Below, piece after piece: positions 1 to 6,228 of a stretch of DNA of 6,228 bases. Every line of letters starts with the position of its first letter. The first letter of the stretch is position 1. Below the pieces are notes generated by a model. That model ran no database searches and was not told the DNA's origin. It saw only the letters and a program-made list of their open reading frames with translations. Position numbers and translations under genes: made by a program. The stretch covers positions 1 through 6,228 of the forward strand of contig JAMOPK010000372.1 of NCBI GenBank assembly GCA_027064565.1. The letters are read 5' to 3'. The DNA comes from Caldifarciminota bacterium. GTDB lineage: Bacteria; Hydrothermota; Hydrothermia; B15-G9.

Positions 1-1878
1 CCTGAGGAGACCAACCTTGAAAATCCGTTCGAAGAGGCCATCGACATTTACGAGCTGACCAAATTCCGCAGGTCGAACCAGAACACTCTGATCAACCAGC
101 GTCCCATCGTCAAACCGGGCGATTTCGTGAAAAAGGGCGACCCCATAGCGGACGCATCAGCCACAAAGCGCGGCGAACTTGCGCTCGGAAAGAATCTATT
201 AGTGGCGTTCCTGCCATGGTTCGGCTACAACTACGAGGATGCCATTATCGTATCCGAAAACCTGCTCAAGGAAGACACTTTCACATCGATCCACATCCTC
301 GAATACGAAGTTGCCGTCCGTGAGACCAAACTCGGGCCTGAGGAGGTCACCCGTGACCTGCCAAATGTGCCCGAAGATGCGCTCAAGAATCTGGACGAGA
401 ACGGCATCGTCCGCATCGGCGCTGAGGTGAAGCCGGACGATATCCTTGTCGGCAAGGTCAGCCCCAAGGGCGAAAGGGAACTCTCTCCTGAGGAAAGGCT
501 GATCCTCGCCATATTCGGCGAAAAGGCAAAGGATGTCCGCGACACATCCAAGCGTGTCCCGCCCGGCGTTCAGGGCGTGGTCGTCGATGTCCTTGTGCTT
601 TCGAGACGCAAGGATGACCCGCTATCCAAAAAAGTGATGGCGGAACGCAAAAAGCGCATTCAGGAAGAGGCCAAGATCGAAAGACGCATCATCAACCTGA
701 AGCTGAGAGAGGCCGCACGGAAGCTTCTCCGCGGGGAAACCGTGCGTCAGCCCATCAAAGACGAGACCGGCAGGATCGTGCTGAGAAGCGGGGATGTGTT
801 CACCGATGAGTTCTTCGAGGACAGGGACATAATGGGACTCCAGTTCCCTGAGGACTTCATCGAGGACGAGGAGAAGGAACTCAAGCTCCAGAAGCTTTTG
901 ATGGATGTCCGTCGCTCGCTCGACTACATCGACGAGCTTACCAAGCGCCAGATCCAGCAGCTTGAGCGCGGCGATGAGCTTCCGCCCGGAGTGCTCCAGC
1001 TTATCAAGGTCTATGTGGCACAGAAGCGTAAGCTTCAGGCTGGAGACAAACTTTCCGGCCGTCACGGTAACAAGGGCGTGGTTGCAAAGATCGCACCCGT
1101 TGAGGACATGCCGTTCCTCGACGATGGCACCCCGGTTGACGTGGTGCTCAACCCGCTCGGTGTGCCGTCCCGAATGAACGTCGGGCAGATCCTTGAAACC
1201 GTGTTAGGCTGGGCATCCGTGGAACTAAGGAAAAAGCTGAAGGAGATGCTCGATCGGGGCGCAAAATCCACCGAAATCAAAAAATTCCTGCTGGAAATGT
1301 ATCCCGACCACCAGAAATCCAAGATCAAACGCCTGAGGAAAGAGGAAGTGCTCCAGCTTGCCCGCAAACTGGTGGACGAGGGCGTTTACTTCGCCACACC
1401 TGTGTTCCAGGGCTTCAAGGTGGAAGACATCGAGAAGGAACTCGAGCTCGCAGGCCTGCCGAAAACCGGAAAGACGAGGCTCAGGGATGGCATGACCGGC
1501 AAATACTTCGACGAGGAAGCCACGGTCGGCAACATGTATATGATGAAACTGATCCACATGGTCGAGGACAAGATCCACGCACGTGCCACCGGGCCATACT
1601 CGCTCATCACCCAGCAGCCGGTCGGCGGAAAGAGCCATTTCGGAGGCCAGAGGTTCGGAGAGATGGAAGTCTGGGCGCTGGAAGCTTACGGTGCAGCATA
1701 CACGCTTCAGGAGATGCTGACGGTTAAATCCGACGACATCAAGGGCAGAAACCTGTTGTATCAGGCGATAATTCGCGGAGAGGAACCACCGGAGCCGGGA
1801 ATGCCTGCCTCGTTCGACGTTCTGCTCAAGGAACTGCAGGGTCTTTGTCTTGATGTTGAAATTGAAACAGAGGAATAA
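1..1878 (+). CDS. rpoB: DNA-directed RNA polymerase subunit beta, C-terminal part (5' end outside the window)
   Basis: This is the beta subunit of the core RNA polymerase, which builds one side of the active-site cleft. The frame is open from base 1 and ends at TAA 1876-1878, giving 625 residues. The first GTG at 127 is an internal valine, since conserved beta sequence (TKFRRSNQNTLINQ, from about base 58) lies upstream of it. By comparison with E. coli beta, roughly the first 740 residues are missing, including the rifampicin pocket. Visible signatures: GYNYEDAI at 223-246 with the conserved Glu-Asp pair (235-240, E. coli E813/D814); GDKLSGRHGNKG at 1042-1077 with the two active-site lysines (1048 and 1072, E. 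coli K1065/K1073); VPSRMN at 1162-1179 (R1106); DKIHAR at 1567-1584 (H1237); and the C-terminal block QRFGEMEVWALEAYGAAYTL from about 1648, which forms the clamp anchor with beta'. A charged lineage-variable insertion lies at about 610-981. The gene leads directly into rpoC, 12 bases downstream. Identity is certain. Confidence 0.98.
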   Translation, partial: PEETNLENPFEEAIDIYELTKFRRSNQNTLINQRPIVKPGDFVKKGDPIADASATKRGELALGKNLLVAFLPWFGYNYEDAIIVSENLLKEDTFTSIHILEYEVAVRETKLGPEEVTRDLPNVPEDALKNLDENGIVRIGAEVKPDDILVGKVSPKGERELSPEERLILAIFGEKAKDVRDTSKRVPPGVQGVVVDVLVLSRRKDDPLSKKVMAERKKRIQEEAKIERRIINLKLREAARKLLRGETVRQPIKDETGRIVLRSGDVFTDEFFEDRDIMGLQFPEDFIEDEEKELKLQKLLMDVRRSLDYIDELTKRQIQQLERGDELPPGVLQLIKVYVAQKRKLQAGDKLSGRHGNKGVVAKIAPVEDMPFLDDGTPVDVVLNPLGVPSRMNVGQILETVLGWASVELRKKLKEMLDRGAKSTEIKKFLLEMYPDHQKSKIKRLRKEEVLQLARKLVDEGVYFATPVFQGFKVEDIEKELELAGLPKTGKTRLRDGMTGKYFDEEATVGNMYMMKLIHMVEDKIHARATGPYSLITQQPVGGKSHFGGQRFGEMEVWALEAYGAAYTLQEMLTVKSDDIKGRNLLYQAIIRGEEPPEPGMPASFDVLLKELQGLCLDVEIETEE

Positions 1879-1884
1879 GGGGGT
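1876..1884 (+). promoter_or_regulatory. Ribosome binding site of rpoC overlapping the rpoB stop codon
   Basis: TAAGGGGGT matches the full Shine-Dalgarno TAAGGAGGT at eight of nine bases, and the mismatch can still form a G-U pair. Its first three bases are the TAA stop of rpoB. Six bases separate it from the GTG at 1891, which supports that GTG as the rpoC start. The arrangement suggests that ribosomes ending rpoB can readily reinitiate on rpoC, which would help keep the two subunits in balance (inference). Confidence 0.85.
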
Positions 1885-1890
1885 ATTAAA

Positions 1891-4800
1891 GTGCCTGACA
1901 TTAACCCCAAATCTTTGAAAGCTATTCAGTTGAGGCTTGCCTCGCCGGAAAAGATCAGAAGCTGGTCTCACGGCGAGGTCAAGAGGGCGGAAACTATCAA
2001 CTACAGAACCCAGAAACCCGAACGCGACGGTCTGTTCTGCGAGAGGATTTTCGGGCCGGTCAAGGATTACGAATGCGCCTGCGGAAAATACAAGGGCAAG
2101 CGATACAAGGGCATCATCTGCGACCGCTGCGGCGTTGAGGTCACAACTTCGAGCGTCAGGCGTGAGCGCATGGGCCACATCGAGCTGGCCGTGCCCGTCG
2201 CTCACATCTGGTATTACAAAGTTCCGCCTTCCATAATCGGACTTTTGCTTGACCTTACAATTCGTCAGCTTGAAGACATCCTTTACTATGACTCTTACAT
2301 CGTCGTTGATCCCGGCGATTCCCCGCTGAGGAAGGGCGAGGTTTTGACCGAGGGCCAGTATCGCGCCCTGCGGAACGAATACGGCGATGAATTCGTTGCG
2401 GAGATGGGCGCTCCGCCGATCAAAAGGCTCCTGGCCGAGCTTGACCTTGAAGAACTCAGCGTCGAGCTCAGGACGAGGATGAAGTTCGAGCGCTCGCCGC
2501 TCCGCAAGACCAAACTGCTCAAGAAACTCAAGGTCGTGGAGGCCTTGCTCTACTCCAACAACCGACCGGAGTGGATGATCCTTGACGTGATCCCGGTGAT
2601 CCCGCCTGATCTCAGGCCGCTTGTGCCGCTTGAGGGCGGAAGATACGCCACATCCGACCTGAACGACCTCTATCGAAGGGTGATAACCCGCAACAACCGA
2701 CTGAGACACATGCTTGAGATGAACGCACCTGAGATCATCCTGCGCAACGAGAAACGAATGCTTCAAGAAGCCGTTGATGCGCTTCTGGACAACTCGCGCC
2801 GCAGACGTCCGGTCATCGGCAAGGGCGGCAGGAAGCTGAAATCCCTGTCCGACATCCTGCGCGGCAAGAAAGGCCTCCTGAGACGCAACCTGCTTGGAAA
2901 ACGCGTTGACTACTCCGGACGTTCCGTCATCGTCGTTGGTCCTGAGCTAAAACTTCATCAGGTGGGTATCCCGAAAGAAATGGCCATCGAGCTTTTCCGT
3001 CCTTTCGTGGAACACAAGCTTGAGGAGACCGGAGTCGCCGATACCATCAGGGCCGCAAGACGCCTCCTCCAGCAGAGGGACGAGCGAATCTGGGGACTTC
3101 TGGACGAAATCGTGAAGGATCACCCCGTGATGCTCAACCGCGCGCCCACACTCCACAGGCTTTCGATCCAGTCATTTGAGCCGGTGCTTGTAGAAGGCAA
3201 GGCCATTAAGCTGCACCCGCTGGTCTGCCCTGCCTACAACGCCGACTTCGACGGCGACCAGATGGCGGTCTTTGTGCCTATATCGCCTGAAGCCCTGACG
3301 GAAAACCACATGCTGTTGCTTGCCCCCAACAACATCCTGTCCCCGGCGCACGGAAAACCGCTTGCCGCACCTACCCGCGACATGGTCATCGGACTCCACT
3401 ACCTGACGAAGATCAAGCCCGGTGCAAAGGGCGAAGGCAAGAGATTCGCTACCATTGAGGAGGCAAGGCTGGCCTATGAGCATGGCTATCTCGACCTGCA
3501 TGCCGAGATCGAGCTTCCCATCAACGGCAAATATATCAAAACGACTTACGGGCGTTACCTTTTCAACGAAATTCTGCCTGAAGAACTCAGGTATGTGAAC
3601 GAGGAACAGAACAAGAAAACCCTGACCAACCTTGTCGCACGTGCCCACAAGATGCTGGGCAGCGGCCCGACAACCGAATTCCTCGACAGACTCAAGTATT
3701 ACGGATTCCTTTACGCTACCTATTCAGGCCTGACATTCGGAATCGAGGACATGGTTGTGCCTCCAGAGAAGGGACAGATCATCGAAGAGGCCATGCGGAA
3801 GCGGGATGAGGTCGAGGAGGCTTACAAGAAAGGCCGCATCTCACGCATCGAAAGATATCAGAAAATCCTTGATATCTGGACAGAGGCGACCGAGAAAGTG
3901 AAGGACGCAATGCTCAAGCACATGAGCTCTGACAGATACGGGTTCAACCCCATCTGGATGTCAGTCTTCTCAGGCGCTCGTGGTAACGTGGATCAGGTGA
4001 GGCAGATCGCTGGAATGCGCGGATTGATGGCGAGACCGGCCAAGGGCAAGGATGTGCTCGGCGAGTTCATCGAAACGCCCATCATCTCCAACTTCAAGGA
4101 AGGCCTGAAGGTCCTCGAATACTTCATCTCGACTCACGGTGCGCGTAAAGGGTTGTCGGATACAGCATTGAAGACGGCGAACGCCGGCCACCTCACAAGG
4201 CGTCTGGTGGATGTCGCTCAGGAAGTGGTGGTGACGATGGAGGACTGCGGCACCATCATGGGCAGGAAAATGACTGCCCTGAAGGAAGGCGAGACCATCA
4301 TCGAGCCGCTCTCCGAAAGGATTGTTGGGCGTGTGTCCATGGAGGATGTGCGTCATCCTGAGACCGGAGAACTCCTTGTCGCCGAAGGCGAGGAAATTAC
4401 TGAGGAAGTGGCCAAAAAGATCGAAGAGGCTGGCATCGAGTCAGTGGAAGTGCGTTCGGTGCTCCGCTGTGAGGCGCCTCACGGTGTCTGCGCCAAATGT
4501 TACGGCCGCAACCTTGCCACCGGCAGGATGGTCGAGATCGGCGAGGCGGTTGGCGTCATGGCTGCCCAGTCCATCGGTGAGCCGGGAACTCAGCTCACGC
4601 TGAGGACGTTCCACACAGGCGGCGCCGCTGAACGTATCGCGGAGGTCGCAAAACACACGGCTCCTTTCGACGGCATCGTGAAATTCGAGCAACTTGAAGT
4701 TGCTGTTCGGCCAAATGGCGAGGTCGTATCGCTATCCAAGAAAGGCAAAATCGTCATCACCGAAGAAAACGGGAGCAGGGTCAGAACTTTCAACGTGCCT

Positions 4801-5964
4801 TACGGCTCCATCATCAAGGTCAAAGACGGCGAACACGTGAAGAAGGATCAGGTCCTGTGCGAATGGGAACCCTACTCCATGCCCATCCTCAACAAGAAGG
4901 AAGGCATCGTCAAACTCGTTGACCTCGTGGAAGGCGTCACGCTCAAGGAGATCGTCGAAGAGGGTAAGATCGAACGTATCGTGCTCATGGACAGGCACAA
5001 GAGATACTTTCCGAAGGTCGAGATCGTTGATCCTGAGACCGGTGAACTCATCGAGACGATCCATCTCGTTGCGGATGCCCGTCTCTCGGTGCACGACGGC
5101 CAGCATGTCAAACCCGGCAGCGTGATCGCAAGGGTTCCGCGTGAGGTCGGTAAGACCCGTGATATCACCGGCGGACTACCGCGCGTCGAGGAGCTGTTCG
5201 AGGCAAGGTCACCCAAAAACAAGGCCATCGTCTCGGAGATCTCGGGAATCGTCAAAATCGAAGGGATGGAGCGCGGTTACTACCACATCAAGGTTGTGCC
5301 TGATGTCGGCGAACCCAAAGAATACCTCGTGCCTTACGGAAAATACCTGCTCGTGGGCGACGGCGAGCGTATCGAAGCCGGTGAACCCATAACCACAGGC
5401 CCCATCGACCCGCACGACATCCTGAAGATCAAGGGTAAGGACTACGTGCAGGAATTCCTGCTCGACCAGATTCAGGAGGTCTATCGCCTGTCAGGCGTTA
5501 AGATCGACGACAAGCACATCGAGATTATCGTGCATCAGATGATGAAGAAGGTGAAGATCGAGGATCCCGGAGATACCAAATTCGTCGAAGGCGATATCGT
5601 TGACAGGTTCCAGGTCCAGATGGAAAACCAGAAAGTCGAAAAACAGGGCGGCAAACCGGCAAGGTTCAGGCCGATATTGCTTGGGATCACGCGCGCATCT
5701 CTCACCACCTACAGCTTCATCGCAGCTGCATCTTTCCAGGAGACAACCAAAGTGCTGGCCAACGCTGCAATCTCCGGCGCAAGGGATGAACTTAGAGGCC
5801 TGAAGGAGAACGTCATCATCGGAAGCCTTGTCCCGAGCGGAACCGGTCTGAAGAAATACCGCGACATCGAAGTGATCATGGAGGAAGAGGAAGAAGAGAA
5901 GGTCGAGGAAGCAACTGAGATCCCTGAAGCTGAGACCACCGAATCGCCTCAGGAAGCTGCATGA
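1891..5964 (+). CDS. rpoC: DNA-directed RNA polymerase subunit beta' (complete, with trigger-loop insertion)
   Basis: This is the beta' subunit, carrying the catalytic metal site of the core enzyme. It has 1357 residues (E. coli 1407). The GTG start is chosen from its strong ribosome binding site and from family alignment (RSWSHGEVKRAETINYRT follows at about residue 23). Zinc site 1 is C62, C64, C77, C80. The rudder/switch-2 block LLGKRVDYSGRSV is near residue 334. The metal-binding NADFDGDQ has D452, D454, D456. The F-loop SGARGNVDQVRQIAGMRGLM is near 694-713. The bridge helix is about 741-776, with F745 and R752 matching E. coli F773/R780. Zinc site 2 is C786, C860, C867, C870, spaced exactly as in E. 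coli. The trigger loop starts at GEPGTQLTLRTFHTGG (896-911, H908 equals H936) and resumes at DITGGLPRVEELFEAR (1091-1106). Between the arms sits an insertion of about 174 residues (about 914-1087) at the position of E. coli SI3. The C-terminus is a 27-residue Glu-rich tail from 1331. It is cotranscribed with rpoB and followed by a terminator. No intein or frameshift is seen. Confidence 0.99.
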   Translation: MPDINPKSLKAIQLRLASPEKIRSWSHGEVKRAETINYRTQKPERDGLFCERIFGPVKDYECACGKYKGKRYKGIICDRCGVEVTTSSVRRERMGHIELAVPVAHIWYYKVPPSIIGLLLDLTIRQLEDILYYDSYIVVDPGDSPLRKGEVLTEGQYRALRNEYGDEFVAEMGAPPIKRLLAELDLEELSVELRTRMKFERSPLRKTKLLKKLKVVEALLYSNNRPEWMILDVIPVIPPDLRPLVPLEGGRYATSDLNDLYRRVITRNNRLRHMLEMNAPEIILRNEKRMLQEAVDALLDNSRRRRPVIGKGGRKLKSLSDILRGKKGLLRRNLLGKRVDYSGRSVIVVGPELKLHQVGIPKEMAIELFRPFVEHKLEETGVADTIRAARRLLQQRDERIWGLLDEIVKDHPVMLNRAPTLHRLSIQSFEPVLVEGKAIKLHPLVCPAYNADFDGDQMAVFVPISPEALTENHMLLLAPNNILSPAHGKPLAAPTRDMVIGLHYLTKIKPGAKGEGKRFATIEEARLAYEHGYLDLHAEIELPINGKYIKTTYGRYLFNEILPEELRYVNEEQNKKTLTNLVARAHKMLGSGPTTEFLDRLKYYGFLYATYSGLTFGIEDMVVPPEKGQIIEEAMRKRDEVEEAYKKGRISRIERYQKILDIWTEATEKVKDAMLKHMSSDRYGFNPIWMSVFSGARGNVDQVRQIAGMRGLMARPAKGKDVLGEFIETPIISNFKEGLKVLEYFISTHGARKGLSDTALKTANAGHLTRRLVDVAQEVVVTMEDCGTIMGRKMTALKEGETIIEPLSERIVGRVSMEDVRHPETGELLVAEGEEITEEVAKKIEEAGIESVEVRSVLRCEAPHGVCAKCYGRNLATGRMVEIGEAVGVMAAQSIGEPGTQLTLRTFHTGGAAERIAEVAKHTAPFDGIVKFEQLEVAVRPNGEVVSLSKKGKIVITEENGSRVRTFNVPYGSIIKVKDGEHVKKDQVLCEWEPYSMPILNKKEGIVKLVDLVEGVTLKEIVEEGKIERIVLMDRHKRYFPKVEIVDPETGELIETIHLVADARLSVHDGQHVKPGSVIARVPREVGKTRDITGGLPRVEELFEARSPKNKAIVSEISGIVKIEGMERGYYHIKVVPDVGEPKEYLVPYGKYLLVGDGERIEAGEPITTGPIDPHDILKIKGKDYVQEFLLDQIQEVYRLSGVKIDDKHIEIIVHQMMKKVKIEDPGDTKFVEGDIVDRFQVQMENQKVEKQGGKPARFRPILLGITRASLTTYSFIAAASFQETTKVLANAAISGARDELRGLKENVIIGSLVPSGTGLKKYRDIEVIMEEEEEEKVEEATEIPEAETTESPQEAA

Positions 5965-5991
5965 GGGTGAAATTTTCTCAACCGGGATAAT

Positions 5992-6027
5992 AGAGAGCGG
6001 GGAGCATTCCCCGCTCTTTTCTTTTTT
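5992..6027 (+). terminator. Intrinsic terminator of the rpoBC operon
   Basis: A perfect 10-bp stem (AGAGCGGGGA at 5994-6003 with TCCCCGCTCT at 6008-6017) closes a four-base GCAT loop. The stem can be extended by a G-U and an A-T pair at its base (5992-5993 with 6018-6019). The T-rich tract TTTCTTTTTT follows at 6018-6027. It begins about 28 bases after the rpoC stop and is placed to end transcription of the polymerase operon, so the next gene should need its own promoter. Confidence 0.95.
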
Positions 6028-6045
6028 GGGGGTTAAAACGTCATC

Positions 6046-6078
6046 CTGGTGAAAAATGAGTTCAGGTGTTTTCGCCAG
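6046..6078 (+). repeat. Imperfect inverted repeat in the rpoC-downstream intergenic region
   Basis: CTGGTGAAAA (6046-6055) faces TTTTCGCCAG (6069-6078) across 13 bases. Nine positions pair normally and one as G-U in RNA. A third, direct copy of the motif, CTGGTGATAA, lies at 6095-6104. The shared consensus is CTGGYGAWAA. It ends immediately before a candidate -35 box. It could be a protein-binding operator, an mRNA hairpin or a weak backup terminator (the T-rich stretch TTTACTTTTT follows at 6079-6088). The sequence alone does not decide between these. Confidence 0.5.
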
Positions 6079-6107
6079 TTTACTTTTTACAATTCTGGTG
6101 ATAAGAT
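6079..6107 (+). promoter_or_regulatory. Candidate sigma-70-type promoter for the downstream gene
   Basis: TTTACT at 6079-6084 (four of six to TTGACA) is followed after 17 bases by TAAGAT at 6102-6107 (four of six to TATAAT). TG at 6099-6100 in front gives an extended -10 (TGATAAGAT). Transcription would start near 6114, leaving a leader of about 38 bases before the ATG at 6152. The location between a strong terminator and a new gene makes a promoter expected here. The boxes are weak matches, and the promoter consensus of this lineage is unknown, so the exact site is tentative. Confidence 0.4.
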
Positions 6108-6139
6108 TAGTGGCCTTTCATTCAAAGCAAAACTACCTG

Positions 6140-6148
6140 TAAGGAGGT
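6140..6148 (+). promoter_or_regulatory. Perfect Shine-Dalgarno sequence of the downstream gene
   Basis: TAAGGAGGT is a nine-of-nine complement to the usual 16S rRNA 3' end. It lies three bases before the ATG at 6152, slightly close but workable for such a long match. It fixes this ATG as the start and shows that the host uses standard Shine-Dalgarno initiation. Confidence 0.85.
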
Positions 6149-6151
6149 ATC

Positions 6152-6228
6152 ATGTGGCGTTATATCGCTACCCTGATAATGCTCACCTTATCTTTGCAGG
6201 GTGAGTATCTTGTCGAAGTCAAAAACAT
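6152..6228 (+). CDS. Start of a probable exported protein (3' end outside the window)
   Basis: Only 25 codons plus two bases are in the window, so the function cannot be assigned. The reading MWRYIATLIMLTLSLQGEYL then VEVKN looks like a short signal peptide: one basic residue (R3), a hydrophobic core at about residues 5-15 (IATLIMLTLSL), and a polar stretch with a possible cleavage point after Q16 or G17. The start is set by a perfect ribosome binding site. It lies 188 bases after rpoC and beyond the operon terminator, so it is probably a separate transcription unit unrelated to RNA polymerase. The EYLVEVK stretch just after the presumed signal is vaguely like the beginning of some secreted protease propeptides, but this is too short to rely on. 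A single N-terminal membrane anchor is the alternative. Confidence 0.75.
   Translation, partial: MWRYIATLIMLTLSLQGEYLVEVKN

Noticed and set aside
127..129. GTG as a possible start of a separate short beta protein
   Set aside because: Upstream codons 1-126 translate into conserved beta sequence in the same frame, so this is an internal valine of a gene that begins outside the window.
1225..2766. A 513-codon open frame on the minus strand across the rpoB-rpoC junction
   Set aside because: It runs antisense through strongly conserved regions of both subunits, its translation resembles no family I know, and such long antisense frames are a common by-product of codon bias in moderately GC-rich coding DNA.
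1042..3261. Possible inteins in the active-site motifs of beta (GDK...GNKG) or beta' (NADFDGDQ)
   Set aside because: Both motifs are uninterrupted and their spacing to neighbouring conserved blocks is normal.
3172..3648. Antisense open frame of 158 codons opposite the beta' catalytic region, with similar shorter ones at 622-1065, 3970-4356 and 4732-5106
   Set aside because: All are shadows of rpoB or rpoC, with no ribosome binding site or recognisable protein features that would justify calling them.
6134..6149. Small hairpin TACCT/AGGTA that could hide the downstream Shine-Dalgarno
   Set aside because: Only five pairs with a six-base loop; too weak to call a regulatory switch without conservation data.
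6031..6151. A tRNA, small RNA gene or riboswitch in the intergenic region
   Set aside because: No cloverleaf, conserved aptamer core or second strong terminator is visible; the hairpin, the motif copies and the candidate promoter account for what can be seen.

Overview
The window holds the 3' part of a bacterial RNA polymerase operon and the first codons of an unrelated gene. Three protein genes are visible, all on the + strand: the C-terminal 625 residues of rpoB (beta subunit, open from base 1 and cut by the window edge), a complete rpoC (beta' subunit, 1357 residues, GTG start), and, after a strong intrinsic terminator, the first 25 codons of a probable exported protein that runs off the right edge.

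Organism: the subunits carry a long insertion in the beta' trigger loop, the kind found in E. coli and many other Gram-negative-type lineages. A short insertion after the F-loop resembles the one I recall from Bacteroidetes/Chlorobi (FCB group) enzymes. Unlike typical Bacteroidetes, both visible start codons have near-perfect or perfect Shine-Dalgarno sequences. A member of an FCB-related or neighbouring candidate phylum, probably known from metagenomes, fits best. This is inference from remembered family features, not a search.

Layout: 1-1878 rpoB (partial); 1879-1890 a 12-base gap whose ribosome binding site shares bases with the rpoB stop codon; 1891-5964 rpoC; 5965-6030 short 3' leader plus a textbook hairpin/T-tract terminator; 6031-6151 a non-coding segment with a hairpin, three copies of a 10-base motif and a candidate extended -10 promoter; 6152-6228 start of the next gene.

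Function: beta and beta' together form the catalytic cleft of RNA polymerase. Every active-site element I could check is intact (beta' metal-binding aspartate triad, bridge helix, trigger-loop histidine, both zinc sites; beta active-site lysines, arginine and histidine). No intein, frameshift or mobile insertion interrupts either gene. The coding part is an ordinary housekeeping locus. I do not see an undescribed multi-gene system. The least explained stretch is the intergenic region after rpoC, where repeated motifs flank and overlap a candidate promoter for the exported-protein gene.
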